From: Dermacoccus abyssi
GTDB lineage: Bacteria > Actinomycetota > Actinomycetes > Actinomycetales > Dermatophilaceae
Direction of reading: 5' to 3'
Length of the DNA stretch: 64,000 bases
Assembly (NCBI RefSeq): GCF_003515945.1
Contig: NZ_QWLM01000001.1
Span: forward strand, 248,001 to 312,000
A program made the position numbers and the translations under genes. Of this stretch, positions 34,501 to 43,733 are shown piece by piece. Within the stretch, counting starts at the first letter, position 1; every line of letters starts with the position of its first letter. The notes under the pieces are model-generated. The model was given only the letters and a program-made list of their open reading frames with translations. It was not told where the DNA came from and searched no databases.

Positions 34501-35005
34501 CGAGATCCAGGTGGTCAACTACGGCAGCGTCAACGCCCGGCACCTCGCTTCGGGGTGGGTCAAAGTGCTCGCCCTGGCCGCCTGCTTCCCCGACCGAACC
34601 TGGCGGGCTGCGGTTCGCGGAAGGAGCGGCTCGTGCGTTCTCACGGTCGACTCGGCCGAAGCGCGCGAGAGCCTCGTCTCACTCGTCCTCAACCGCGGCT
34701 ACGGGCTGCGCGCTCCGTTACCGGTCCCGGCCAAGACCGGCCTTGCGTACGTGGAGGGCTACCGTGCCGCGATGCGCAGCGCCAACCCGAACGAGGCGAA
34801 GGCCGTGGAGCGCGGCCTCATGAAGGCTCGTCGGGAGTGGGAGAGCAGCTACGAGTACACCCGGGAAGACGCCAACGAGTGGTGGAGCCGTGTCTTCGAG
34901 GGGCGAGCCAGCCTCGCTCGCCTGGACGCGGAGGGGCGCTTCACGCTGCTGGCGCCGCGCCTGTGGGGCCCCATCGTCGACCACCGTCAGGAGCTCTCGT
35001 CATGA
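31571..35005 (+). CDS. recC: Exodeoxyribonuclease V subunit gamma (RecC)
   Basis: This 1144-residue protein is the RecC subunit of the RecBCD helicase-nuclease. The N-terminal inactive helicase fold starts LILHRRDDPTALADQLAQLL, with VVAPSAGVERWLTQRLS. The mid-section has VHVCHGAARQVEALRE-type motifs and the LGLDDDTFPR segment. The C-terminus is an inactivated nuclease-like domain. It recognises recombination hotspots and splits the duplex for RecB and RecD. It overlaps recB by ATGA. Gene order recC-recB-recD is usual for actinobacteria. Confidence 0.95.
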   Translation: MALILHRRDDPTALADQLAQLLAEAPLDVFARELVVAPSAGVERWLTQRLSHRLGATLGDDGVCAGIDVCTPHTFISLLLGRENDDPWHPDRLAWAVLAAMDECVSRSGFEALARHLGADAVRAGEDPWWHRARQSRRYAVARRVAGLFARYADDRPELMRAWEAGRDSGLVDPDLAWQAPLWRTVVERVLARGSADASPVQRLDRTLADLRAGTAPSDLPERVSFFGYTRMPAAMLDLLEALGQVCDVHVWLPHPSPALWAALAENPQGIVARRDDASAEAAAHPLLATLGRDIREVEAALLARSVVDATDSGGGESRDDSRATPTRLALMQDDIRADRAPSSVPSVPEDDRSVQIHVCHGAARQVEALRETLLWLVSAEGGNLEPRDIVVMCPDVETYAPLIKASFAAVDEHDHHPGRRLRVQLADRAVSATNPLAEAAQRLVELVTSRVTASQVLDFAGLPAVAEKFGFDTDALERIARWVRTTEARWGLDARHRGEYSLGGLENNTWAQALDRLALGVAMSADTDAAASQFVPVDDLGSSDIAVAEAFVALLTKVSEAAWEIRRVSAVDPALPRASFTPEEWFAWLRRNVLAVAAPARDMAWQRAEFERELSFLETGSASGAALRITDVRVMLEQRWGPRRTRSNFRNGAVSVCTLTPMRSVPHKAVVLLGLDDDTFPRAQVVDGDDVLARHPLVGERDARSEDRQLLLDALMAAQHHFIAFYSGFDERDGTRRPPAVPLQEIISAAARTGTGESPAQNTAQSADEGAPFEHLHPLQAFDERNFVEASPLPGGSYDAAALQGARALREFHADPLPRPALLSEPLAPAPPTDVTLDDLTSFLENPARTFLRSRLQIGVTYEAEEVEDGLPIQLDPLEKWAVGDRVLRQVLSGRALDRALADERRRGSLPPDLLKAGRNDAATIERQVRGVLEGLPPGDRTSHDIHLDLALPPSAEGAPSTSVRLTGVVPGVIGDEIQVVNYGSVNARHLASGWVKVLALAACFPDRTWRAAVRGRSGSCVLTVDSAEARESLVSLVLNRGYGLRAPLPVPAKTGLAYVEGYRAAMRSANPNEAKAVERGLMKARREWESSYEYTREDANEWWSRVFEGRASLARLDAEGRFTLLAPRLWGPIVDHRQELSS

Positions 35006-38000
35006 GCGGATACCAGCCCGCGCTGCCCGACACCGTGCCGAACGTCATGCAGCCGTTCAGCATCACCGCTCCCATCCCGGAGGGCACCACACTCATCGAA
35101 GCCAGCGCCGGCACGGGCAAGACGTGGACCCTCGCCGCGCTCGTCACCCGGCTCGTGGCCGAGGAGGAACTCCCCCTCGACGAGCTTCTCGTCGTCACGT
35201 TCTCGCGCGCCGCGAGCCAGGAACTGCGTGAACGCGTCCGCGGCCAGCTCGAGGACACGCTGCACCGCCTCGGCGCACCAGCCGGCGATGACGACGACGA
35301 ACTCGTCACGGCGCTGCGCGGCGGCGGCGCCGAGGCGGTGGATCAGCGCCGGGCCCGTCTGGCCCGAGCGCTCGCAACGTTCGACTCCGCCACCATCGCG
35401 ACGATCCACCAGTTCTGCCATTACGTGCTCAAGAGTCTGGGCGTCGCGGGCGACTCGGACCCGTACGCCACGCTCGTCGAGGACACCGAGACCCTGCGCC
35501 AGGAGGTGGTCGACGACGTCTTCCTCCGGTTCAGCAAGGAAGCGAACTTCACCCTCGACTACGAGGAAACACAGAAATACGCGAAGGCCACGCTGGACAA
35601 CAGCACCGCAGAGATCGGCCCGGTTCCGCCGCCGGCGCACCTCGAGACCGCGATCACCTTCAGCCGTGCCGTGCGGGAGGAGTACGCACGCCGCAAGCGC
35701 CGCGGCGGCATCCTCGAGTACGACGACCTGCTCTCCCAGCTGCGCTCGGCGCTCAACGACGAGAATTCCCCCGCACGTGATCGCATGAGGGAGCGCTGGA
35801 GCGTCGTCCTCGTCGACGAGTTCCAGGACACCGACCCGGTCCAGTGGGAGGTCTTCTCCCGCGCATTCGGCGAGAAGGGCCGCTCACTCATCCTCGTCGG
35901 CGACCCGAAACAGGCCATCTACGCCTTCCGCGGTGGCGACGTACAGACATACCTGTCGGCAGCGAAAACGGCCGTCAACTCCTTCACGCTGCCGACGAAC
36001 TACCGCAGCGACGCTCCGCTCGTCGAGAGCCTGCAGACACTGATGGCTGGTGTCCAGCTCTCACCCGGCATCGTGACGCACCGCGTCGACGCGGCCCAGC
36101 ACACCTCACGCCTCGGCGGACAGCCAGGGCAGGCTGACGCCCCCGTCGAACTGCGCTGGGTTCCCGAGTCCGGGCTGGCCGTCGGACTGGCCCGCTCCAT
36201 CGTGCTGCGCGACGTCGCAGCGAAGGCCGCGCAGCTTCTCGCCGGGGGAACGGCGTTCGACGGGGAGCCCCTCGCTCCCCATCACCTGGCCGTCCTGTGC
36301 CGTACCAACAGTCAGCTCGTCGAGGTCCGCGAGTACCTGCGCGAGCTGGGCATTCCGGCGGTCATGATGTCGAGCGAGTCGGTGCTGCGCAGCTCCGCCG
36401 GCCAGTGGTGGCTCGAACTGCTCATGGCACTCGAGCAACCGCACCGCCCCGAGCGGGTCAGGGCCGCCTGCCTCACGCCGCTCGTCGGGTGGTCCGCCGA
36501 GCGCCTCGACGCGATCGACGACTCGGGCGTCGACGAGGCAGCCGAACTCGTCGCCATGGTGCTGGCGCGGTTCCATTCCGGCGGCGTTCCTGGCATCGTC
36601 GACGCGCTACGTGCGCGCGGCATGCTCGCCCGCCTCCTGCGCCGCACCGGCGGAGAACGCGACGTCACCGACATCGAACACTGCGCCCAGTTGCTCACGG
36701 CCCGGCAGATGTCGGCCCGGGCCGGCATCTCCTCGCTCGTCGCCTGGCTGCAGGAGCAGAGCGCACAGGACGCCAAAGCAACCGCCGACGCACGCATCAT
36801 GCGCCTCGACTCCGACGCCCTCGCCGTCACGTTGTCGACCATCCACAGCAGCAAGGGTCTGCAATACCCCATCGTTCTGGCCCCGACGCTGTGGGACCGG
36901 TACGACCAGCCGACCAAGACTCCGGGGGTCGTGCACCGCAACAACCGCCGGGAGCTGTCCTTCGACCCCGCGACGGTGAACGCTCCCGAGGCCACGGAGG
37001 AGAACACCGGGGAGGAGATGCGTCTGGCGTACGTCGCGATGACGCGGGCGCAGAGCGGCCTCGTCCTGTGGTGGGCCGGCACGAAGCAGAACACGTCCAA
37101 GAGCGCCCTGCACCGGTTGCTCTTCGGGCAGGCCAACGGCCCCGAGGCCCTCGATGCGCTCCTTCAGGAGCGCGCCGACGGAGCATCCGAGAAGTGGCTC
37201 ACCACCACGGAACAGAACGGCACCCCCAAGGTGGACCGGGTCCGCGAGGTCTTTGCCGCTTGGGCGAAGCACGGCGCGTTCACCGTCCATGAAATCGACC
37301 CCAACACCGTTCCTCCGCACATCACGGTCAGGCGGGGTGACGCGCGGCTTGCGGTGAACACCTTCGACGACGCGGACGTCGATCGCGCCTGGCGCCGTAC
37401 GTCCTACTCGGCGCTCTCCGCCGCCGGTGAGGCCGCCGACGAACTCGCCGCCCTCGGTGGTGTGACAAGCGAACCCGAGCACCTCGCCGTCCGCCTCGAC
37501 GAGGACGCCGACGTCGAACTCGCGACGCCGCCGTCCCCGGACATGCCGGGCAGCGAGATCTCCTCCCCCATGGCGAATCAGCCGATGGGCGCGACGTTCG
37601 GTTCCCTCGTCCACGGCGTGCTCGAGGAGGCTGACTTCCAGGCCGCGGACCTGCGCGACGAGCTGCGGGCCCACATCCTCGAGCAGCAGATGCGCTGGCC
37701 CGCGGATGTCGAGGTCGAGTCACTCGCCGACGCCCTCGTCGCCGTCGTGCACACGCCCTTCGGCCCCCTGGCCGACGACGTGACGCTGCGGGACATCGTC
37801 TCCACCGATCGACTGCCCGAGATGGACTTCGAACTCCCTCTCTCCGGAGGCGAGGAGCCCCACCCGTCCTCGACGTTGCGCGCTTTCGCTCCGCTCCTGC
37901 GCGAGCACCTCGACGAAGGCGACCCCCTGCGCACCTATGCGGATCAGCTCGATACCTCGGCACTCGGCGAGGAGCTCCTGCGCGGCTACCTCACGGGTTC

Positions 38001-38385
38001 GATCGACCTCACCTTCCGTCATGGTGGCCGCTACTTCGTCGTCGACTACAAGACCAACCGACTCGGCGATGTCGACGCGGCGCTGACGCTGGCCGACTAC
38101 GCGCCGTCGCGGCTCGTCGAGGCGATGAACCACTCGTCGTACCCGCTGCAGGCGATCCTGTACTCCGTCGTGCTGCACCGCTACCTGCGTTGGCGGCTGC
38201 CCGGCTACAACCCCGACGAGCATCTCGGAGGCGTGATGTACCTCTACGTCCGTGGCATGGCCGGCCCCGACACGCCGCGCGAGAACGGCACGCCGTGCGG
38301 AGTCTTCACCTGGCGGCCGCCGGCGACACTCGTCGTCGCGCTGTCCGACGCCGTCGACGGGGTACGGGCAGGTGGTGTCCGATGA
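35002..38385 (+). CDS. recB: Exodeoxyribonuclease V subunit beta (RecB)
   Basis: This 1127-residue protein has a UvrD-type helicase with Walker A ASAGTGKT (34-41), FSRAASQELRERV, Walker B VDEFQDTDPVQW, GDPKQAIYAFRGGD and STIHSSKGLQYP. It also has a C-terminal nuclease with the catalytic Asp1015 and Lys1017 in VVDYKTNRLG. It is the 3'-5' motor and the only nuclease of RecBCD. The ATG at 35002 overlaps the recC stop; an upstream in-frame extension lies within recC and is rejected. It overlaps recD by ATGA. Confidence 0.96.
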   Translation: MSGYQPALPDTVPNVMQPFSITAPIPEGTTLIEASAGTGKTWTLAALVTRLVAEEELPLDELLVVTFSRAASQELRERVRGQLEDTLHRLGAPAGDDDDELVTALRGGGAEAVDQRRARLARALATFDSATIATIHQFCHYVLKSLGVAGDSDPYATLVEDTETLRQEVVDDVFLRFSKEANFTLDYEETQKYAKATLDNSTAEIGPVPPPAHLETAITFSRAVREEYARRKRRGGILEYDDLLSQLRSALNDENSPARDRMRERWSVVLVDEFQDTDPVQWEVFSRAFGEKGRSLILVGDPKQAIYAFRGGDVQTYLSAAKTAVNSFTLPTNYRSDAPLVESLQTLMAGVQLSPGIVTHRVDAAQHTSRLGGQPGQADAPVELRWVPESGLAVGLARSIVLRDVAAKAAQLLAGGTAFDGEPLAPHHLAVLCRTNSQLVEVREYLRELGIPAVMMSSESVLRSSAGQWWLELLMALEQPHRPERVRAACLTPLVGWSAERLDAIDDSGVDEAAELVAMVLARFHSGGVPGIVDALRARGMLARLLRRTGGERDVTDIEHCAQLLTARQMSARAGISSLVAWLQEQSAQDAKATADARIMRLDSDALAVTLSTIHSSKGLQYPIVLAPTLWDRYDQPTKTPGVVHRNNRRELSFDPATVNAPEATEENTGEEMRLAYVAMTRAQSGLVLWWAGTKQNTSKSALHRLLFGQANGPEALDALLQERADGASEKWLTTTEQNGTPKVDRVREVFAAWAKHGAFTVHEIDPNTVPPHITVRRGDARLAVNTFDDADVDRAWRRTSYSALSAAGEAADELAALGGVTSEPEHLAVRLDEDADVELATPPSPDMPGSEISSPMANQPMGATFGSLVHGVLEEADFQAADLRDELRAHILEQQMRWPADVEVESLADALVAVVHTPFGPLADDVTLRDIVSTDRLPEMDFELPLSGGEEPHPSSTLRAFAPLLREHLDEGDPLRTYADQLDTSALGEELLRGYLTGSIDLTFRHGGRYFVVDYKTNRLGDVDAALTLADYAPSRLVEAMNHSSYPLQAILYSVVLHRYLRWRLPGYNPDEHLGGVMYLYVRGMAGPDTPRENGTPCGVFTWRPPATLVVALSDAVDGVRAGGVR

Positions 38386-40193
38386 CCGACACGCAGCTGC
38401 CGACCACACCCGGCGAGCGTTCCGCAGAGCCGGGCGGCGACACACCGAACGGCACTCCGCTCGAAACGCTCAGGGCGGCGGCGTTCGTCACCGAGGGCGA
38501 TGCCCTTGTCGCGAGCCGCGTCGCCCGGCTCGTCGACGCGCCGACCGACACGTGGCAGATCGCCACGCTCGCGCTGACCGTGCGCGCCGTGCGCGAGGGC
38601 TCCAGCGCGCTCGCACTCGACGAAATCGGCCGCCTCACACCCGAACGGGACCGTTCGCTCGACGACGACACCGAGGCACCGACCATCACGCTCGCCGACA
38701 TCGTCGCGCCACCGTCGTCGCACCAGCTGGCAGACGACCTGCGCACCGGTCCCCTCGTCGGGCAGGGTGTCGTGCACCTCGAGTACGGCTTGGCGTACCT
38801 CGATCGCTACTACCGCGACGAGGTGATCGTCGCCGGTCTCCTGCGCTCACGCGGTGTTGCGCCCGTCGACGACGACGCTCTCCGGCGCGCAGGTGCGGCT
38901 CTCGAAGGGGGCGCCCTCGACGACGCCCAACGCGCCGCAGTGGACTCGGCACTCACGTCCGCAACGACGGTCCTCACCGGTGGTCCCGGCATGGGTAAGA
39001 CCTACACGGTCGCTGCGATGCTCGTGGCCGCCCGAGCAGCCCTCGGCGACACGACACGCATCGCACTCGCTGCCCCCACGGGCAAGGCCGCGGCACGCAT
39101 GGCCGAATCGCTGCGCGAAGCGGACGTGCTCGCCGACCACGACGCGCTCACGCTCCACCGGTTGCTCGGCTACGACCGCACCAACTCCCAACGGTTCGTC
39201 CACGGTCGGGGCAATCCGCTCCCGCACGATGTCGTCGTCGTGGACGAGGCGTCGATGATCTCGCTCAGCCTCATGGCACGCCTGCTCGAAGCGCTCGGGC
39301 CGAACACGCGCCTCGTGCTCGTCGGCGACCCGGACCAGCTCGCGAGCGTCGAGGCGGGTTCCGTGCTCGGCGACCTCGTCGCCGGGCTCGACACCGGAGT
39401 GATCCGGCTCGCCACGCACCACCGCCTCACGCAGGGTCGCGCAGCGGTGGCGGAGGCCTTCGCGCAGCCGACCGGCGACCATCCCGACGGCGGCGAAGGA
39501 ACTGTCCCGCCGTCCTCGGAGCGTGTGCTCGCAGCCGTCGACAGCCCGGACGACGGCGTCGAGTTCCTCGAGACGGACGCCCCCGACCTCACGATGCTGC
39601 CTCACCTCGTCGAGGCCGCTTCCCGGCTGCGCGAGGTCGCGGCCACGGGCAACGCAGAGGCGGCTGTCGCGCAGCTTCGCGCAAGTCGGCTCCTCGCGGC
39701 GCACCGCACCGGGCCGTTCGGTGTGGCGCGGTGGAACCGTCTCATCGAGAACGCCCTCGCCGAGCGGTTCCCCGACGTCACGCCGTACGCCATGTACGTG
39801 GGGCGCCCGGTCATCGTGACGAAGAACGACCGCGCCCTCGGGCTCTTCAACGGCGACAGCGGCGTCATCATCCGCCAGGGCACCGCGCTTGTGGCCGCGA
39901 TGGAAACCGCCTCCGGCGTGCGCACGTTCTCGCCGTGGCGCCTGGGCGACCTCGAGACGATGCACGCCATGACCGTGCACAAGGCCCAGGGAAGCCAGGC
40001 CGAGCACGTCACCGTCATCGTGCCGCCGGTCGGCTCGCGCCTGCTCACCCGCGAGATGCTCTACACGGCTCTCACCCGAGCGACAGAGCGCCTCACCGTC
40101 GTCGGCACGCGCGAGGCCGTCGAACTCGCTGTGGAGACGCCGATCCTGCGCGCCTCCGGGCTGCGTCACCGTCTGCGCGAGCATGACGGCTGA
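38382..40193 (+). CDS. recD: Exodeoxyribonuclease V subunit alpha (RecD)
   Basis: This 603-residue superfamily 1B helicase has Walker A GGPGMGKT at residues 200-207, APTGKAAARMAESL, Walker B VVDEASMISL, GDPDQLASVEAGSVL and the C-terminal TVHKAQGSQAEHV and YTALTRAT motifs. It is the fast 5'-3' motor of RecBCD. The ATG overlaps the recB stop by ATGA, so all three subunits are translationally coupled. Confidence 0.96.
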   Translation: MTDTQLPTTPGERSAEPGGDTPNGTPLETLRAAAFVTEGDALVASRVARLVDAPTDTWQIATLALTVRAVREGSSALALDEIGRLTPERDRSLDDDTEAPTITLADIVAPPSSHQLADDLRTGPLVGQGVVHLEYGLAYLDRYYRDEVIVAGLLRSRGVAPVDDDALRRAGAALEGGALDDAQRAAVDSALTSATTVLTGGPGMGKTYTVAAMLVAARAALGDTTRIALAAPTGKAAARMAESLREADVLADHDALTLHRLLGYDRTNSQRFVHGRGNPLPHDVVVVDEASMISLSLMARLLEALGPNTRLVLVGDPDQLASVEAGSVLGDLVAGLDTGVIRLATHHRLTQGRAAVAEAFAQPTGDHPDGGEGTVPPSSERVLAAVDSPDDGVEFLETDAPDLTMLPHLVEAASRLREVAATGNAEAAVAQLRASRLLAAHRTGPFGVARWNRLIENALAERFPDVTPYAMYVGRPVIVTKNDRALGLFNGDSGVIIRQGTALVAAMETASGVRTFSPWRLGDLETMHAMTVHKAQGSQAEHVTVIVPPVGSRLLTREMLYTALTRATERLTVVGTREAVELAVETPILRASGLRHRLREHDG

Positions 40194-40293
40194 GGCCGCA
40201 GCGTGAACACCCCCGTCGGCCGGTTCGGGCGGCGTGATCGAATGAGGTCTCGCCCCGAAACCGGAGCCACGGGGTGATGAAGGGACGGGCTTC

Positions 40294-41238
40294 GTGAGCA
40301 ACGAGGACGAGACACGCAAGGGCACGCTCTACGGCTTCCTCGCGTACCTCGCGTGGGGCATGTTCCCGCTCTACTTCCACGCCCTCATCCCTGCCGGGCC
40401 GTGGGAGATCCTCGCCCACCGCATCCTGTGGACGCTCCTGCTGTGCGTCGTCCTGCTCGGCGTCACACGTCATCTCGGCTTCCTCAGGAGCCTGTTCGGT
40501 GATCTCAAACGCCTCGGCGCCATCTCGATCGCAGCGGTGCTCATCGCGATCAACTGGGTCGTCTACGTCCTCGCCGTGACGACGGGACACGTCACCGAAG
40601 CCGCGCTCGGCTACTTCCTCAACCCGCTCGTCACCGTCATGCTGGGGGTGCTCGTGCTCGGCGAGAAGCTACGTCGTATGCAGTGGCTCGCCGTGGCCAT
40701 CGGTGTCATCGCCTGCGTGTACCTCGCCGTCGACTACGGCAGCCCGCCGTGGATCTCCGTCGGCCTCGCCCTCAGCTTCGCGGCGTACGGGCTGATGAAG
40801 AAGCGTGTCGGCGGGCGCCTCACCGCGCTCGAGGGGCTCACCGCAGAAACGGTCGTCCTCGCTCCGTTCGCGGCGGTCATGCTCGTGTGGCTCGGCGCCA
40901 CGGGGCGCAGCACGTGGTCCGGTAACGGCTCGTGGCACCCCGTGCTGCTCGCCCTGTCGGGCGTCGCCACCGCCATCCCGCTGCTGCTCTTCGCCGCCGC
41001 AGCGCGCCGTATCCCACTCTCGACGATCGGGCTCCTGCAGTTCATGACGCCGGTCATGCAACTGCTGTGCGGCGTGCTCGTGCTCGGCGAGACGATGAGC
41101 GCCGGACGCTGGGTGGGCTTCGGCCTCGTCTGGATCGCCCTCGTCGTCCTCACGGCCGACTCCCTCGCCCAAGCCCGGCGAACCCGGCGAGCGCGCCGCG
41201 CGACGCCCCTGGAGACGTCAGCGGCCGACCCCACCTAG
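40294..41238 (+). CDS. rarD: RarD-type EamA-family permease
   Basis: This 314-residue protein has ten membrane helices in two EamA repeats. Its N-terminal RKGTLYGFLAYLAWGMFPLYFH and the ALGYFLNPLVTVMLGVLVLGEKL segment are typical of RarD, named for chloramphenicol sensitivity but of unknown substrate. The C-terminal 25 residues are basic and cytoplasmic. The GTG has AAGGGA upstream. It converges on the lactone oxidase gene 43 nt away. Confidence 0.9.
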   Translation: MSNEDETRKGTLYGFLAYLAWGMFPLYFHALIPAGPWEILAHRILWTLLLCVVLLGVTRHLGFLRSLFGDLKRLGAISIAAVLIAINWVVYVLAVTTGHVTEAALGYFLNPLVTVMLGVLVLGEKLRRMQWLAVAIGVIACVYLAVDYGSPPWISVGLALSFAAYGLMKKRVGGRLTALEGLTAETVVLAPFAAVMLVWLGATGRSTWSGNGSWHPVLLALSGVATAIPLLLFAAAARRIPLSTIGLLQFMTPVMQLLCGVLVLGETMSAGRWVGFGLVWIALVVLTADSLAQARRTRRARRATPLETSAADPT

Positions 41239-41281
41239 ACCGAGGTCGAGGCGGGGCCGGCCGGAGAGCCTGAGGGCAGCG

Positions 41282-42586
41282 TCAGGCGCCGAGCACCTGG
41301 TCGAGGTAGGCGTTCGTGAAGACCCGCTGCGGGTCGAAGCGCTCGCGCAGCGCCACGAAGTCGTCGAACTTCGGGTAGACGGTGCGCAGGTACTCAGCGT
41401 CGTAGTCGTGCATCTTGCCCCAGTGCGGGCGCGCCTCGTGGGCGCGCGCCATGTCCCAGAAGTACTTGAAGTACGTCCGGTGGTCGGCCTTCACGTAGTG
41501 GTGGATGGCGATGTAGCAGCTCTCGCGGCCGTAGGCGGTCGACATCCAGCGGTCGTCGCCGGCCGTCCAGCGCACCTCGACGGGGAAGGCGACAGGCTCG
41601 TTGGTGCGCTCCACCCAGGCCTGAAGATCACGCAGGATCGACTCGGCCGCCTCGACCGGCACAGCCATCTCCGACTCGCGGAAACGCACGGTGCGCGGTG
41701 AGGCGTAGACGCTGTGGCTGACGTCGCTGAACTCTCGCGCCGAGAGGGCCCGCGCCGAGACGTTGTTGATCCGGCGCGTGAGGTTCGGGCGAGCGACGCT
41801 CAGGCGGCAGATCGCGTCGAAGAGCGTGTTGGAGAGGAACTCGTCGTCGAGCTTGTGGCGCCACTGCGCCAACGGCTTCGTCGGGGCATCGCCGGCGCCG
41901 CGCGTGTTGCGCTTCGTCATCACCTTGTCGGTGTGCGGGAACCAGTAGAACTCGTAGTGATCGGTCTCGGCGAGGGCCGCGGGGAGCACGGCGAGTTCCT
42001 CGGTCATCGTCGAGGGACGCTCGACGGCCGAGAGGGTGAACGCGGGCACGCACTGCAGCTCCACCTCGGTGAGCACACCGAGTGCTCCGAGCGTGACGCC
42101 GAGCGCCGGCACGAGGTCGCTGTTCTCGCCGCCCTCGCTCCAGCGCAGCACGTCGCCGATGCCCGTGACCATCTCGCCGCCGACGACAGTACCGCCGAAG
42201 CCGGTCCACGCGAGGCCCGTGCCGTGCGTCGAGGTGGAGACGGCGCCGGAGATCGTCTGACGGTCGATGTCGCCCATGTTCGCGAGCGCGAGGCCGCGGT
42301 CGGCGAGCAGGTTGACGAGCTCGTACAGGTGGGTGCCCGCCTTGACGCGCACGCGGTTCGTCGCTTCGTCGACCGAGACGATGCCCGACATCGCGTCGAG
42401 ACGCACCTGGGTGTCGACCGGTTGCGCGATGGGAGTGAACGAGTGGCCGGCACCGACGGGGCGAACCTTGCGTCCAGCCGCAGTACTCTCACGCACGAGC
42501 TCCGCCATCGCGGCAGTATCGCTCGGCGAGACGACGCGTGACGGCGTCGCCGTGACGTTGCCCGCCCAGTTGCTCCACTCAGCCAA
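41282..42586 (-). CDS. FAD-linked D-arabinono-1,4-lactone oxidase family protein
   Basis: This protein of about 434 residues has an N-terminal FAD-binding PP-loop PVGAGHSFTPIA (His48, Ser49), STSTHGTGLAWTGFGG, and the C-terminal HWGKMHDYDAEYLRTVYP and RFDPQRVFTNAYLDQVLG. This is the layout of sugar-lactone oxidases such as D-arabinonolactone or L-gulonolactone oxidase. No ATG or GTG fits the N-terminus. TTG at 42586 has GAGGGGAAGG upstream and overlaps the aldolase stop by 8 nt, so it is the preferred start. It is the last gene of a TetR-aldolase-oxidase operon. Confidence 0.88.
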   Translation of the reverse strand: MAEWSNWAGNVTATPSRVVSPSDTAAMAELVRESTAAGRKVRPVGAGHSFTPIAQPVDTQVRLDAMSGIVSVDEATNRVRVKAGTHLYELVNLLADRGLALANMGDIDRQTISGAVSTSTHGTGLAWTGFGGTVVGGEMVTGIGDVLRWSEGGENSDLVPALGVTLGALGVLTEVELQCVPAFTLSAVERPSTMTEELAVLPAALAETDHYEFYWFPHTDKVMTKRNTRGAGDAPTKPLAQWRHKLDDEFLSNTLFDAICRLSVARPNLTRRINNVSARALSAREFSDVSHSVYASPRTVRFRESEMAVPVEAAESILRDLQAWVERTNEPVAFPVEVRWTAGDDRWMSTAYGRESCYIAIHHYVKADHRTYFKYFWDMARAHEARPHWGKMHDYDAEYLRTVYPKFDDFVALRERFDPQRVFTNAYLDQVLGA

Positions 42587-43733
42587 AGTTCTTGCCTTCC
42601 CCTCGATACGTGGGCACCGTCTCGATGACGCGCCCACCCTCCACGACGTGAACGCTGTCGAAACGCTCGCACGCCTCGCCCGCCTTGGTGTGGCGGAACC
42701 AGACGTTGTCGCCGATCGCGAGCCCACGCGTTCCGGGGCCACGCAACGGGGTCTGCACCTCCCCCGGGCCCTCCTGACCGAAATAGCTCAACCCCTCGGG
42801 CCACACCGGGGTGGGCATACGCGACGAGTGACCGACACCGGAGGCGAGGTAGCCGCCGCTGAACGTGACGACGACGGATTCGGACGGACGCCGCACGACC
42901 GGCGAGACGAAGTAAGCGGCCGCCTTGGTGGTCAGATCGCGGTAGTTGTCGAAGAACGTCGAGGTGAACAGTCCCGAGCCCACAGCGATGTCGGTGACGA
43001 CACCGTCGTTTCCGGTCAGGTGCACCGAGCCGGTTCCGCCACCGTTGACGAACTCGAGGTCGGCGTATTGCTCGACGGCCCGACGCACCGCACCGCGACG
43101 CACCTCCAGCTCCTGCACGGAGCGGCGCTTGATGAGACGGTGCACGGGGGTGGCGTCGGCGACGCCGGCCACCTGGGCCTCGTACATCATGATGCCGACG
43201 AGGCGCACACCCTCGGTCTCGGAGGCGAGGCGCGCGAATTCTCCGGCCTCTTCGGCGGTGTGCACCGACGATCGGTGGACGCCGAGTGAGAGGCGCCCGA
43301 TCCGCAGGGACGCGTCGACGTCGAGGCTCACACGCAACTCGCACCCATGCCCGCGTCCGATCCGCCCGATCATCTCGAGGTGCTCGGGAAGGTCCACCAT
43401 GAACGTGATCTCGCGGCGGGCGGTGTCGTTCTGCGCAACCATCGCCATCGTCGCCATGTCAACACTCGGGTAGGCGATGACGACGTCGTGGGCGCCGTTC
43501 TCGACGAGCCAGAGCGCCTCGGCCGCCGAGTAGACGAGCAGACCGCAGACCCCGTCCTGCTCGAGGCCCCATTCGAGGATCGAGCGCACGCGCACCGACT
43601 TGCTCGCGAGCCGGAGCGGCACACCGTCGGCGGCGCGACGCAACTTCTCGAAGTTCTCACGCAGCACGCCTTGATCGACGACGAACTGCGGCCCCTCACC
43701 TGCATCGATGGGGGCGTCGAACACGGAGGTCAT
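42579..43733 (-). CDS. PLP-dependent amino acid deaminase/aldolase (alanine racemase N-terminal fold)
   Basis: This 384-residue fold-type III PLP enzyme is related to D-threonine aldolase and D-serine dehydratase. The cofactor Lys45 lies in LRLASKSVRVR, with VNGGGTGSVHL for phosphate binding and the C-terminal HTKAGE metal-site region. It should act on a D-hydroxy amino acid; the exact substrate is unknown. It overlaps TetR (ATGA) and the lactone oxidase gene, so the three form one unit. Confidence 0.88.
   Translation of the reverse strand: MTSVFDAPIDAGEGPQFVVDQGVLRENFEKLRRAADGVPLRLASKSVRVRSILEWGLEQDGVCGLLVYSAAEALWLVENGAHDVVIAYPSVDMATMAMVAQNDTARREITFMVDLPEHLEMIGRIGRGHGCELRVSLDVDASLRIGRLSLGVHRSSVHTAEEAGEFARLASETEGVRLVGIMMYEAQVAGVADATPVHRLIKRRSVQELEVRRGAVRRAVEQYADLEFVNGGGTGSVHLTGNDGVVTDIAVGSGLFTSTFFDNYRDLTTKAAAYFVSPVVRRPSESVVVTFSGGYLASGVGHSSRMPTPVWPEGLSYFGQEGPGEVQTPLRGPGTRGLAIGDNVWFRHTKAGEACERFDSVHVVEGGRVIETVPTYRGEGKNFG

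Noticed and set aside
31571-40193. recCBD plus neighbours considered as a defence island
   Set aside because: The genes are a standard core recombination operon and the flanking genes (nuo, permease) are housekeeping.
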